A DNA stretch of 64,000 nucleotides from the NCBI RefSeq assembly GCF_038002225.1, contig NZ_JBBOCA010000001.1, forward strand, positions 2,356,001 through 2,420,000, given 5' to 3'. Positions 35,212-45,016 of the stretch are shown here, piece by piece; positions within the stretch are counted from its first letter, which is position 1, and each line of letters starts with the position of its first letter. The position numbers and the translations under genes are program-made. Source of the stretch: Paenibacillus sp. FSL R7-0204. Lineage in GTDB: Bacteria > Bacillota > Bacilli > Paenibacillales > Paenibacillaceae. Below the pieces are notes generated by a model that saw only the letters and a program-made list of their open reading frames with translations, was not told the origin of the DNA and ran no database searches.

Positions 35212-37380
35212 TTGAGTAAAAGAAGAGTGGACGATGTAGATCCGTTCATCGGCGTGGACGGGGAGAATAACTGCCTGTGCGGACCCTATCTGCCGAACAG
35301 TATCGTCCGGTTGGGCCCGGATACCCTGCCGCCCCAGCTATCCCACGGCTACGACAGCTCGCGGCCGATTATCCGGTTCAGTCATACGCATGTCAGCGGA
35401 ACCGGGGGCGGCGGGCGTTATGGCAATGTCGGCTTCACCCCCTATACCGGAATGCCGCGGTTTCAGTTAGACCCCTATGAGAAGGGGGATGAACATGCCG
35501 AAGCAGGGTATTACAGCGTGAAGCTGCTGCCTGCTGCCATCCAGGCTGAACTGACCAGCACGATGCGGACCGGAGTCCACCGTTACACCTATCCGGCTGA
35601 TGCATCGGCGGGCTTGCTGATTGACGGAGGGGCGGTGATTCAGGTTGGCGGGGATGAACCCGGGAAGACCACCGGAGTCTCGACCGGGGGGTATATTGAA
35701 GTTCTGTCCGGGTATGAGCTGGCAGGCCGCTGCGACCTGCGCGGGGGCTGGGGGCATGAATTCCCCTATTCCGTCTACTTCTATATCCGCTTCGACCAGC
35801 CGATACAGAGCCACATGCTGATGGATGCGGGCGGAGTACGCCAAGGGGCGTCTGTGGATGGCCCGAATTGCAAGGCCTCCCTTAGCTTCGGCAACTGCGG
35901 AGTCCTGGTGGCGAAGACTGGCATTTCTTATGTAAGTACCGGCAAGGCCAGAGCCAGTGTGGACCGGGAAGCGTCCGCCGGATTCGATGACATACGCCAG
36001 GCGGCTAGTAACATCTGGGAGGATAAACTCAGCAGGGCCACCGTGGAAGGGGGGAGCGGGGAGCATACCCGGCTGTTCTATACCCTGATGGCCCGTCTGT
36101 TCTGTATGCCGAGTGACCTCGGAGTTGACGATGAGAACTTTGCCTGGAAATCAGGGGTCCGGCATTATACCGACCTGTACGCGCTCTGGGATAGTGTGCG
36201 GAACGCGAATTCGTTGATTACACTGCTCGATCCGCAGCTTGAAGCGGATATCCTGAATTGTCTGCTGGATATCGCGGATCATACCGGCTGGCTGCCGGAC
36301 GCCTGGATCATGGGGCATAGCGCCATGATCCAAGGGGGAAGCTCCGCAGATATTCTGTTCTGTGAAGCTGCGCTGAAGAAGCTTGAGGGCATCGACTATG
36401 CGAAGGCCCTCAAGCAGATGCGCAAGAATAATGAGGTTCCCTCGCCGGATACCTGGCTCTATGGCCGTCATCTGAAGGATTACCACTCCTTAGGCTACCT
36501 GTCCACGGATGTGAAGAAGAATTGTGTCTCCCGTCATATGGAATATGCCTATCAGGACTGGTGCATCGGTCGGCTGGCTGAGGTTCTGGAGCAGGAAGAG
36601 ACGGCGGAGGACTATTATACAAGCTCGGAGAAGCTATGGAATCTATGGCGCGAGGATATGAAGTGTTTTGCACCCCGGCTGCCCGGCGGTGAATGGGTAA
36701 CGTCATTTGACCCGGAATCCTGCCTGCCGGATTCGTGGAACGATCCGTATTTCTACGAAGGCACCAGTCTGCAATGGTCATTCAGCACACATCATGATTT
36801 TTATGGACTGGTTGAACGGCATGGGGGGAAGGAGGCATTCATCCGGCATTTGGATTATTTTTTTGACGGGGGATTCTATAACTCCAAAGAAACCATGCTG
36901 CATATTCCTTACCTGTACATTTATGCAGGAAGACCGGATAAGGCGGCGGACCGGGTGCGGGAATGTCTGGAGACTTACTTCCGCGCTGAACGTGACGGAT
37001 TGGGGGATAACGAGGATATGGGCTGCCAGAGTGCCTTCTACATCTGTTCAGCCATGGGCTTGTATCCGTTGATGGGCCAAGACCTCTATTTCCTCGTTCC
37101 TCCGGTATTCAATAAGGTGACGCTGCTGCTGGGCGCACAGGCGAATCCGGTACCTCTGACGATTGAGACACAAGGAGCAGGCAGTGGGTCCGGCAAAAGG
37201 TATATTCTGTCCGCTTCGCTCAATGGTCAGGAGCTGGACCGTGCATGGGTCCGCCATGAAGAAATCGCCGGAGGAGGCAAGCTTCTCCTGGAGCTGGGTG
37301 CTGAACCCGGAGAGTGGGGAAACCTAATTCCACCTTCTCCGCTCGCGGAGCGGGAGCAAGGCAAACAACCGTCAAGGTAG
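35212..37380 (+). CDS. GH92 family glycoside hydrolase (exo-alpha-mannosidase)
   Basis: A 722-residue protein without signal peptide. N-terminal beta-sandwich landmarks are DPFIGVDG, RFSHTHVSGTGGGG and HRYTYP. The (alpha/alpha)6 domain has LYALWDSVRNANSL, LPDAWIMGHSAMIQGGSSAD and GLGDNEDMGCQSAFYICSAMG, the last holding the acidic residues of the metal-dependent inverting centre. GH92 enzymes remove alpha-linked mannose using calcium. Xanthan side chains attach to the glucan through an alpha-mannose, which this enzyme could remove after GH88. The start codon is TTG, with AAGGAGGACCTGA upstream. Most characterised GH92 enzymes are secreted or periplasmic; a cytoplasmic one fits an import-first pathway. 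Confidence 0.88.
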   Translation: MSKRRVDDVDPFIGVDGENNCLCGPYLPNSIVRLGPDTLPPQLSHGYDSSRPIIRFSHTHVSGTGGGGRYGNVGFTPYTGMPRFQLDPYEKGDEHAEAGYYSVKLLPAAIQAELTSTMRTGVHRYTYPADASAGLLIDGGAVIQVGGDEPGKTTGVSTGGYIEVLSGYELAGRCDLRGGWGHEFPYSVYFYIRFDQPIQSHMLMDAGGVRQGASVDGPNCKASLSFGNCGVLVAKTGISYVSTGKARASVDREASAGFDDIRQAASNIWEDKLSRATVEGGSGEHTRLFYTLMARLFCMPSDLGVDDENFAWKSGVRHYTDLYALWDSVRNANSLITLLDPQLEADILNCLLDIADHTGWLPDAWIMGHSAMIQGGSSADILFCEAALKKLEGIDYAKALKQMRKNNEVPSPDTWLYGRHLKDYHSLGYLSTDVKKNCVSRHMEYAYQDWCIGRLAEVLEQEETAEDYYTSSEKLWNLWREDMKCFAPRLPGGEWVTSFDPESCLPDSWNDPYFYEGTSLQWSFSTHHDFYGLVERHGGKEAFIRHLDYFFDGGFYNSKETMLHIPYLYIYAGRPDKAADRVRECLETYFRAERDGLGDNEDMGCQSAFYICSAMGLYPLMGQDLYFLVPPVFNKVTLLLGAQANPVPLTIETQGAGSGSGKRYILSASLNGQELDRAWVRHEEIAGGGKLLLELGAEPGEWGNLIPPSPLAEREQGKQPSR

Positions 37381-37407
37381 GGCAGTTGGCTCAAGGAGAG
37401 AATATCC

Positions 37408-39765
37408 ATGCAGAGCTTAAAAAACAAATGGCTGCAATATCTCGTGGGAGATACGCTTCGTCCGGAATCGCTGAAGCGGGTCCGCGATTCCAGGGATAAG
37501 ATGCTTTATCATCAGGAGTTGCTGTGGGCAGATATCCCGTATCAGGAGAATGCAGCGGATGTATTTCAGATCATCCTCCGTTTGAAGGAGATGGCCATCG
37601 CGCTGAAGTCTCCCGAGTGTCCCTATTATATGGACTACACATTAAGGCTAAAGATCATATATGGATTAGAATGGCTGTCTGAGCATAGATACAACGAAAT
37701 ATGTCAGCCTTATGGCAACTGGTGGTATTGGGAGATTGGGGTGCCGATTGCCCTGCTGGAGACCCTGCTGCTCATGGAGGAGCTGCTGGATAAGGAGTTC
37801 ATAGAGTCTCTGCTTCTTCCCGTAGACAAGTATGTGGGCGATCCGGCGTTTCATGCGCAGTGGTTCGTAGCTGAGGCTCCGCCTTCAACGGGAGCGAATC
37901 TGGTCTGGAAATCTACGGCGGCTGCCCTGACGGCCGTTATCCGGGGCGACGGACAGAAGCTCCTTGCAGCCCGGAATGCGCTGCTTCCGCTGTTCAGGAA
38001 TGCCAGTGAAGGGGACGGCTTTTACGAAGACGGCTCCTTTATTCAGCATGACAAGTATGCCTACACCGGGGGATATGGGGTGTCACTGCTGCATGATGTG
38101 GTCCGCCTGATGGTGTGGTTACACGATACCCCCTGGGAATTGCCGGGCGAGGCCCGGGATTTGACAGCCGGGTGGATTGAGGATTCATTCGTGCTCCTTA
38201 TGTTCAGGGGTTCTATGCTGGATATGGTGAGCGGCAGGGAAGTCTCACGCGAGGATTCGCAGAATCATGAGAGCGGACACTCCGTGATTACCTCCTGCTT
38301 GCGCTTCTCGCGTATTCTGGATGTGGCGGATCAGGCACGGCTGCTCTCCAGAGTGAAGGCGTGGATTGTTGCCGACACCTACAAACCGTACATCGCCGAA
38401 GCGCCGCCGGATACCGCAGCTGAGGCTGGAGCGCTGCTGGACGATGAACTTATGCCGCCTGCCCGGGAAGAGAGCTTCTGCAGACTGTTTGCCCATATGG
38501 ACCGGGCGGTGCTGCAGGGTCCGGGTTTTGCCTACTCGATCAGTATGTTCTCCAGCCGGATCTACAGCTATGAATCTATCAACAGGGAGCATCTGAAGGG
38601 CTGGTATACTTCGTATGGCATGAGCCATCTGTACAATAGTGACTTGGGGCAGTATGCGGATGGCTACTGGCCGACGGTTGATCCCTACCGCTTGCCTGGA
38701 ACTACGGTAACGAAGACATTGCAGGAGGATGGAGCCGGGCAAGGCCGCTTAAGTCATAGAGCTTACGTTGGCGGGGCTGTGCTGCATAACCAATACGGCG
38801 CCATTGCCATGGAGCTACAGGATGTTGTGAACGAAGCCGATGGACTGAATGCGCTCAAAAGCTGGTTTTTGTTCGGTAACCGCATCGTGGCCTTAGGTTC
38901 GGGTATTCAGAGCCGGAATTTCGCCAGAGTGGAAACGATTATAGAAAACCGGAAATTGAACCCGGCAGGAGACAATAGGATTACCGCAGATGGAACAGAG
39001 ATTTGCCGGACTCCGGGACAAGCGGATACGATTCAACCTAAGTGGATTCACATGAAGGGGAGTACCGAGGGCGCGGATGTGGGGATTTATTTGCCTGAAC
39101 GCTGCTGTGTCCATGCCTTGCGCGAGGCCCGGCAAGGGAGCTGGAAGGCTATCAACGACGCCGGTTCCTCTGCGGTAATCGAGAGATTCTATCAGACGCT
39201 CTGGTTCGATCATGGAGCAGCGCCGGCGGGGGATACCTATGCCTATGTGCTGTTGCCTGGCTGGAGTGAAGAAGAAACGGCTGGTTTCGCCGGGGATTCA
39301 AGCCTACGGATTGTGGAATTGAATGAACGGGTGCATGCGGTGGAAGATATAGGATTGGGGCTATTCGCCGTGCATTTCTGGCAGCCCGGCTGGTATAGCT
39401 GCGGTGGGATTGCTTGCAGCAGTCAAGCCTCTATTGTTCTGCAAAAGAATCCGGCAGGCTGGAGTCTGGCTATAGCCGATCCGACTCAACTGCAGCGCCG
39501 TCCAATCGTAGTGGAGCTTGAAGTGGATCGGCCTGTTACCAGGGTGATCCACAAGTCTGAGCGGATCACGGTTGAACTCGGTGACCGAAGTGACTCAGGC
39601 GATCCAGGTGACTTAGGTGAACCCGGTCATTCTGGAGGCTTCGGGGACCGCGGAAACTGCGGAAACCCCGGAAAGCCCGGAAAGCCCGGAAAGCCCGGAA
39701 AGGTGAGGCTGCTGTTCAACCCTGACGGTGCCGGGGGCGCTTCGTTCCATGTGGAGCTTGCTTGA
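37408..39765 (+). CDS. Cytoplasmic PL8 polysaccharide lyase with collagen-like C-terminal tract
   Basis: A 785-residue PL8 lyase with no signal peptide. The N-terminal alpha/alpha toroid carries the catalytic set Asn164 (TGANLVWK), His214 (SFIQHD) and Tyr223 (YTGGYG), spaced like xanthan lyase Asn194/His246/Tyr255, and MVSGREVSR with the catalytic Arg. YNSDLGQYADGYWPTVD and RLPGTTV are family hallmarks. Beta-sandwich domains follow. Near the C-terminus a run of 12 Gly-X-Y triplets (residues 731-766, ending in four GKP/GKV units) interrupts the last beta-hairpin. It should eliminate the terminal mannose from glucuronate on imported oligosaccharides and feed GH88. Hyaluronate or chondroitin specificity is possible but fits the locus less well. 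Confidence 0.9.
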   Translation: MQSLKNKWLQYLVGDTLRPESLKRVRDSRDKMLYHQELLWADIPYQENAADVFQIILRLKEMAIALKSPECPYYMDYTLRLKIIYGLEWLSEHRYNEICQPYGNWWYWEIGVPIALLETLLLMEELLDKEFIESLLLPVDKYVGDPAFHAQWFVAEAPPSTGANLVWKSTAAALTAVIRGDGQKLLAARNALLPLFRNASEGDGFYEDGSFIQHDKYAYTGGYGVSLLHDVVRLMVWLHDTPWELPGEARDLTAGWIEDSFVLLMFRGSMLDMVSGREVSREDSQNHESGHSVITSCLRFSRILDVADQARLLSRVKAWIVADTYKPYIAEAPPDTAAEAGALLDDELMPPAREESFCRLFAHMDRAVLQGPGFAYSISMFSSRIYSYESINREHLKGWYTSYGMSHLYNSDLGQYADGYWPTVDPYRLPGTTVTKTLQEDGAGQGRLSHRAYVGGAVLHNQYGAIAMELQDVVNEADGLNALKSWFLFGNRIVALGSGIQSRNFARVETIIENRKLNPAGDNRITADGTEICRTPGQADTIQPKWIHMKGSTEGADVGIYLPERCCVHALREARQGSWKAINDAGSSAVIERFYQTLWFDHGAAPAGDTYAYVLLPGWSEEETAGFAGDSSLRIVELNERVHAVEDIGLGLFAVHFWQPGWYSCGGIACSSQASIVLQKNPAGWSLAIADPTQLQRRPIVVELEVDRPVTRVIHKSERITVELGDRSDSGDPGDLGEPGHSGGFGDRGNCGNPGKPGKPGKPGKVRLLFNPDGAGGASFHVELA
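39661..39702 (+). repeat. 9-bp tandem repeat encoding GKP triplets
   Basis: GGAAAGCCC-type units start at 39661, 39670, 39679, 39688 and 39697, in frame with the PL8 gene. Near-identical units imply recent expansion by slippage. Confidence 0.85.
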
Positions 39766-39861
39766 GCTTGTGATTCAAGCGAATCTATGAATATGTACTT
39801 CAAGTGAATGACTCTGCGGAGTATGGTAGAATAATCCCAATGATTTTAGAGGGGGAGTACC

Positions 39862-41028
39862 ATGCAGATTTCAATAACCGAAGATTTCGCAGATGAACGA
39901 TTCAGGCAGTTCGTAAGGGACAACTTCTGCGGTGGCCGTGAATCAATTTTCAAAAGTGATCTTGACAGCGTGACCATACTGATGCTTGCGGGTTGCAAAT
40001 TCTCAAGTCTTCAGGGGATCGGACACTTTACGGCGCTTCAGGAGCTGGATTGTTCGTATAACGAGTTAACCGTGCTTGAGCTTAGCCAGAATGCGGAACT
40101 GGCTACTGTGAACTGCCGGAGCAACCGGCTGATTGAGCTGAATGCTCAGCCTAATCGGCTGTTGAAGGAACTGGACTGTAGCAGGAATCATATCCGTACT
40201 CTGGATCTCAGCCAGAATCCTGCGCTGGAGAAGCTGGAGTGTCATGAGAATATGTTGTCCAAACTGGAGTTAAGCAGCAATCGCTGGCTCAAGGTACTGA
40301 ATTGCAGTTATAACTCGCTGCATGAATTGCGGCTTCAAGACAATACGGCGCTGGAGCGGGTCGATTGCGGCAGCAACTATATCATTGAGCTGGATATGGC
40401 AAGCTGTACAGAGCTGACGGAAATCCGCTGCAATCATAATCACTTAACCCGCTTGGACACCAGCGCTCTTCCGGCTCTTACGAGTCTGCGATGCTTCAAT
40501 AATCATCTTACGAGTCTGGACCTCAGCCACAATATGCAGTTGACCGAACTGTATTGCTCTGAGAACAAACTTACGGTACTGGATACGAGTCTTCATTCGC
40601 AGCTTGTACAACTGGATGTTGCCAATAACCTCATTACGCAGCCGGAGCATAGGGTAGAGGGAGTAGGGATTTTTCAATATGACACTACCTTTACCTGTTA
40701 TACGGCGCAGCTTCAAATCAGGGGGAGTGAGCTTGCCGTTACAGCGGAAGTTCCCACCAAGACCGCAATGAGCGGCTTGACTCTCTGGATTCAGAAGGTA
40801 TGGGCCGGGCTGGAGGGGCTGCTTGACCGGGTATTGCAGCTAATTGCGGACGCTCATCCTGATGAAGATGTGAACGAGCTGGTGCTGGCCGACTTAACGT
40901 TCGCCGAAGACCACTCCTTCCGTATCGGCTACGATGCCGGGGATACCCCGGCTGGTCAGCTCTGCATCTATGCGGCATTTGACCATGAGAGTGAGCTGGA
41001 CCCCAAGCTTAGTTATGAAATGTACTAA
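39862..41028 (+). CDS. Leucine-rich-repeat protein with unknown C-terminal domain
   Basis: A 388-residue protein without signal peptide. From about residue 50 to 255 it consists of roughly ten 20-22-residue leucine-rich repeats of the form LxxLDCSxNxLxxLDLSxN, with a conserved Cys in the strand. The last 120 residues are different: a Trp-rich helix, an acidic DAHPDEDVNELV stretch and a beta segment RIGYDAGDTPAGQLCIYAAF, which I do not recognise. GAGGGGGAGTACC is the ribosome binding site. It follows the PL8 gene by 96 bases. Nothing visible connects it to polysaccharide use; protein-protein contact is the general role of such repeats. Confidence 0.82.
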   Translation: MQISITEDFADERFRQFVRDNFCGGRESIFKSDLDSVTILMLAGCKFSSLQGIGHFTALQELDCSYNELTVLELSQNAELATVNCRSNRLIELNAQPNRLLKELDCSRNHIRTLDLSQNPALEKLECHENMLSKLELSSNRWLKVLNCSYNSLHELRLQDNTALERVDCGSNYIIELDMASCTELTEIRCNHNHLTRLDTSALPALTSLRCFNNHLTSLDLSHNMQLTELYCSENKLTVLDTSLHSQLVQLDVANNLITQPEHRVEGVGIFQYDTTFTCYTAQLQIRGSELAVTAEVPTKTAMSGLTLWIQKVWAGLEGLLDRVLQLIADAHPDEDVNELVLADLTFAEDHSFRIGYDAGDTPAGQLCIYAAFDHESELDPKLSYEMY

Positions 41029-41081
41029 GTTATTAAGCTGTGGGTGGTAAGTCGCGGGCTGCAAAGCGCAGGCAGTAGACA

Positions 41082-41129
41082 GTAACCCGTAACCCGTAAC
41101 CCGTAACCCGTAACCCGTAACCCGTAACC
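41082..41129. repeat. 7-bp GTAACCC tandem array
   Basis: About 6.9 perfect copies of GTAACCC. It is in the gene-free interval 41029-41683, between the leucine-rich-repeat gene and its terminator. A slippage-prone simple repeat. Confidence 0.9.
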
Positions 41130-41147
41130 GCAAGCTTCACGCCGCAG

Positions 41148-41170
41148 GCCGCAAGGTTTTGCGGCTTTTT
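41148..41170 (+). terminator. Rho-independent terminator
   Basis: GCCGCAA pairs with TTGCGGC around a three-to-four base loop, followed by TTTTT. It ends the transcript carrying the leucine-rich-repeat gene and probably the whole importer/enzyme operon. Confidence 0.8.
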
Positions 41171-41180
41171 GGGGAGATTT

Positions 41181-41282
41181 AGAGGATAAATCCCTCTGAT
41201 TAAGCTGAAAGTTGGATTAATGATGAAAATAAGGGTATAAATCCCTTTGAGTAGACCGAAAGTGTGCGGTAGGCGTGAATGA
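41181..41282. repeat. Second locus of the 51-bp tandem repeat family
   Basis: Two units start at 41181 and 41232, each with a GGATAAATCCCT core followed by TGA..., then GAAAGT and ATGA.GAAAAT-like blocks. They share the palindrome and the 51-base period with 21737-21838 but are more diverged. Confidence 0.55.
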
Positions 41283-41373
41283 GGGGCATCTTTGCCAGAA
41301 CGCTCGAAATATCATACCTTTTCTCGAATGCACGTAGTTTCTTTCACTACCGGACTCTATCTATACTATTAAA

Positions 41374-41387
41374 TGAAAGCGCTTCAC
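41374..41387 (+). promoter_or_regulatory. Degenerate cre-like palindrome
   Basis: TGAAAGCGCTTCAC begins like a perfect CcpA site but lacks one T in the right half. It lies 310 bases before the broken PL8 gene and may be a relic of its catabolite control. Confidence 0.25.
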
Positions 41388-41406
41388 AACAAGCTAGTTC
41401 ATATGT

Positions 41407-41640
41407 GGGAACGCCGAACTATGAGCAGGCAAAGCTAGTTTATGTGTGGGAACGCCGAACTATGAGCGGCAAAGTGAGTTTATGTGAAAGAAAGCTGAAC
41501 TATGAGCGCATAAACAGCAAGTTTGCGTGATATGGAATGCTGGAACATTGGTGCAGGAGAAGCAAGCTTACGTATGAAGGAACGCTGAACTATGAGCGCA
41601 GGAACAGCAAGCTTTACGTGTGATGGAAAGCCAGACTATC
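41407..41640. repeat. Degenerate 41-50-bp tandem repeats upstream of PL8 pseudogene
   Basis: GGAACGC[C/T]GAACTATGAGC recurs at about 41409, 41450, 41491 (as AAAGCTGAACTATGAGC) and 41580, each followed by a variable CAAAG/CAGCAAG...TTTACGTG tail. It fills the region where the lyase promoter should be. An apparent 83-codon frame across it is a product of the repetition. Confidence 0.6.
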
Positions 41641-41683
41641 TGTTTCGTGAACATGTTGAAAATGATGCAAAGGGGGATTATGG

Positions 41684-43816
41684 ATGAGAAGGTTGCTAAT
41701 TAGAGGAACGTTAACGAGAAGGTTACTCATGAAAAGCGGTTTGATGGCGTTAGTGCTACTGCTGCTGGTCAGCGGCTTGGGAGGAGTAGCGGAACGCGCC
41801 CGCGCTGCCGATGAGTTTGACGGAATGCGGGAGAACCGCAAAGTCCTGCTTACAGGAGGCAGTTCACTGGATACTGCAGATCCGGATATTGCCGCAGCCT
41901 TAACCAAGCTGACGAACGAAGCAAATAATTATTGGCAGACGATGAACACCACAGCGGGGCGCACCTATCTGTGGAGCGATAACCCGGGCATCGGGAATTC
42001 GATTCATATCCGGGTGACTTATGAACGGCTAAAGACGATGGCGCTCGCGTATGCCACTACCGGTACGGCGCTGCATGAGAATAGTCAGCTCGGAAGCGAT
42101 ATCGTGGCTGCACTCGATTATATGTACACCACCCGATATCACGAGGCGGTAACGCCGACGGCCAGCGGAACGAGCAACTGGTGGGATTGGTAAATCGGTA
42201 TTCCCATGCAGCTTAATGATACGGCGGTGCTGATGTATGACGTCTTAAGCCCGGCTCAAGTCACTAATTATATGACAGCGGTGGAACGTTTCTCGCCCGC
42301 AGTTACTTTGACCGGAGCCAACCGTGCCTGGAAAGCGATAGTTGTAGGCGAGCGGGGAACCCTCGTCAAAGATGGGACCAAGATCGCCGCAGCGCGCGAT
42401 GGCCTGTCCTCTATTTTCAATTATACGCTTAGCGGAGACGGCTTCTACCGGGAGGGTTCATTCATTCAGCATAACAATATCCCCTACACTGGAGGTTATG
42501 GAATTGATCTGCTGCTGGCGGTCAGTGATCTGATGGTGATGCTTCACGGTTCTTCCTGGCAGGTCGCTGATCCCAAGCAGTCCAATGTGTGGGAATGGGT
42601 GTATAACTCCTATCAGCCGGTGATGTACAAGGGTGCGATAATGGACATGGTCCGTGGCAGAGAAATCTCCAGGAATTATAGTCAGGACCATGAAGCGGGA
42701 CACCGGGTGATGCAAGGTATTTTGCTGCTGTCCAAGATTGCACCGCCCGCTCCATCAGCCGATTTTAAAAGGATGCTTAAGGGTTGGATTCTAGCGGATA
42801 CGTTCAAGTCTTTTTATGCCGATGCCCCCGTACCCGCTATTGCTCAGGCCAAGACTATAACCGGGGACCCGTTAATCGAACCGGCGGCAGAGCTTATAGG
42901 TTATAAACAGTTCTCGGCGATGGACCGGGCCGTGCAGCACCGGCCGGGCTACAGCTTCGGACTTGCGATGTATTCCAGCCGCATCGGCAGCTATGAAGCG
43001 ATTAACAGCGAGAACGCCAAAACCTGGTATACCTCAGCCGGTATGACCAGCTTATATAACAGTGATCTTGGACAATTCAGCGATGACTACTGGCCGACTG
43101 TGGATAGTTACCGCCTGCCGGGAACAACGGTGCTGTCCCAGACCTCTTCCGGCAGCCACACCAGCACCAGACAGTGGACCGGCGGCACCGATATCCAGAA
43201 TCTATATGGAAGCTCAGGTATGGATTTGCAGTATGCGGGTCATACGCTTGAAGCCAAGAAATCATGGTTTATGTTCGATGACGAAGTAGTTGCTCTTGGT
43301 GCGGGAATCATCAGCACAGATAATATAGCTGTGGAGACTATCGTCGAGAACCGGAAGCTGAACACGGCGGGCAGCAATACGCTTACTGTAAATGGTGAAG
43401 TGAAGCCATCCACGCTGGCATGGTCAGATACCATGGATCAGGTAGAGTGGGCTCATTTGTCGGGAAGCACCGCCGGGGCGGATACGGGATAACGGCGTCA
43501 ACTATCTGCATGATGACAACAGCGGCAAGGCAGCAAAAGTGTGACCTTCACACCAGACTTACCCGTCACTGCCACCTACAGCGTCTATATGATGTGGCCG
43601 CAGCATTTCAACCGGTCCACTGCGATTCCCGTAGATATCGTTCATTCTACAGGGACGGCTACGCACAGTATAGATCAGACCTCAAACGGCGGGGTATGGA
43701 ATTTCATCGGCACCTATACCTTTACAGCCGGTACCTCGGGCAGCGTGACCATCCGTAACAACGGAACAAGCGGGTATGTAGCCGCCGATGCTGTCAAATT
43801 TGTGCGGAATCCATAA
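41684..43816 (+). pseudogene. Broken secreted PL8 lyase (probable xanthan lyase)
   Basis: A secreted PL8 gene with three lesions. A signal peptide (about 40 residues ending RARAADE) and the toroid start are intact to WWDW, then a TAA at 42191-42193 replaces one codon in the conserved W-x-IGIP segment. The same frame then continues through the catalytic region (TGAN, SFIQHN, YTGGYG, VRGREISR, YNSDLGQFSDDYWPTVD) to 43489. There the C-terminal beta-domains are missing and the sequence jumps frame into NGVNYLHDD, part of a golvesin/Xly-type binding domain. A run of four A (43535-43538), where five would restore the frame, gives a second shift; the domain then finishes at 43816. The cytoplasmic paralogue at 37408 is intact. 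Confidence 0.88.
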
Positions 43817-43896
43817 GTAAGGGAGGGAGGCTTTCCGTGTTCCGGCTCAGGAGAGGGTAAAGAGCCGTATGTGCTGACCAGTCTGTATGAAAGTGA

Positions 43897-43927
43897 AAAG
43901 GCCCATGCAACCAGTGCATGGGCCTTT
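43897..43927. terminator. Bidirectional terminator
   Basis: A perfect 13-bp stem (AAAGGCCCATGCA with TGCATGGGCCTTT) with a five-base loop lies between the converging PL8 pseudogene and aldo/keto reductase gene. Confidence 0.75.
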
Positions 43928-43994
43928 GCTGAGGTATTATGCTTCTTACTTAAAGAGTGGCAAAGATATTGTCAATTACCAGCCTCGTCCAGGC

Positions 43995-44900
<906 letters not shown>

Positions 44901-44965
44901 TTACACGAAGTCAAGCAGTCAGGGCTTAATTTTTTTAAGAAGGCTATATATCATCGAACACAGAC

Positions 44966-44990
44966 AGGACCAGTCTCAAGGGCTGGTCCT
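44966..44990. terminator. Hairpin between reductase and methyltransferase genes
   Basis: AGGACCAG pairs with CTGGTCCT. The following T-run is poor on both strands, so it is a weak terminator candidate for the methyltransferase gene. Confidence 0.35.
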
Positions 44991-45016
44991 TCTTCAAGTG
45001 CATCTTATTTATTTGT

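Noticed and set aside
41082..41129. Telomere-like repeat
   Set aside because: GTAACCC resembles eukaryotic telomere units, but the array is only 48 bases inside a bacterial chromosome region and is best explained by slippage.
41279..41530. An 83-codon plus-strand frame before the PL8 pseudogene
   Set aside because: Its sequence is created by the degenerate GAACTATGAGC repeats, and there is no ribosome binding site.
41407..41640. CRISPR array
   Set aside because: The repeats are imperfect, vary in length and lack unique spacers of constant size; no cas genes are present.
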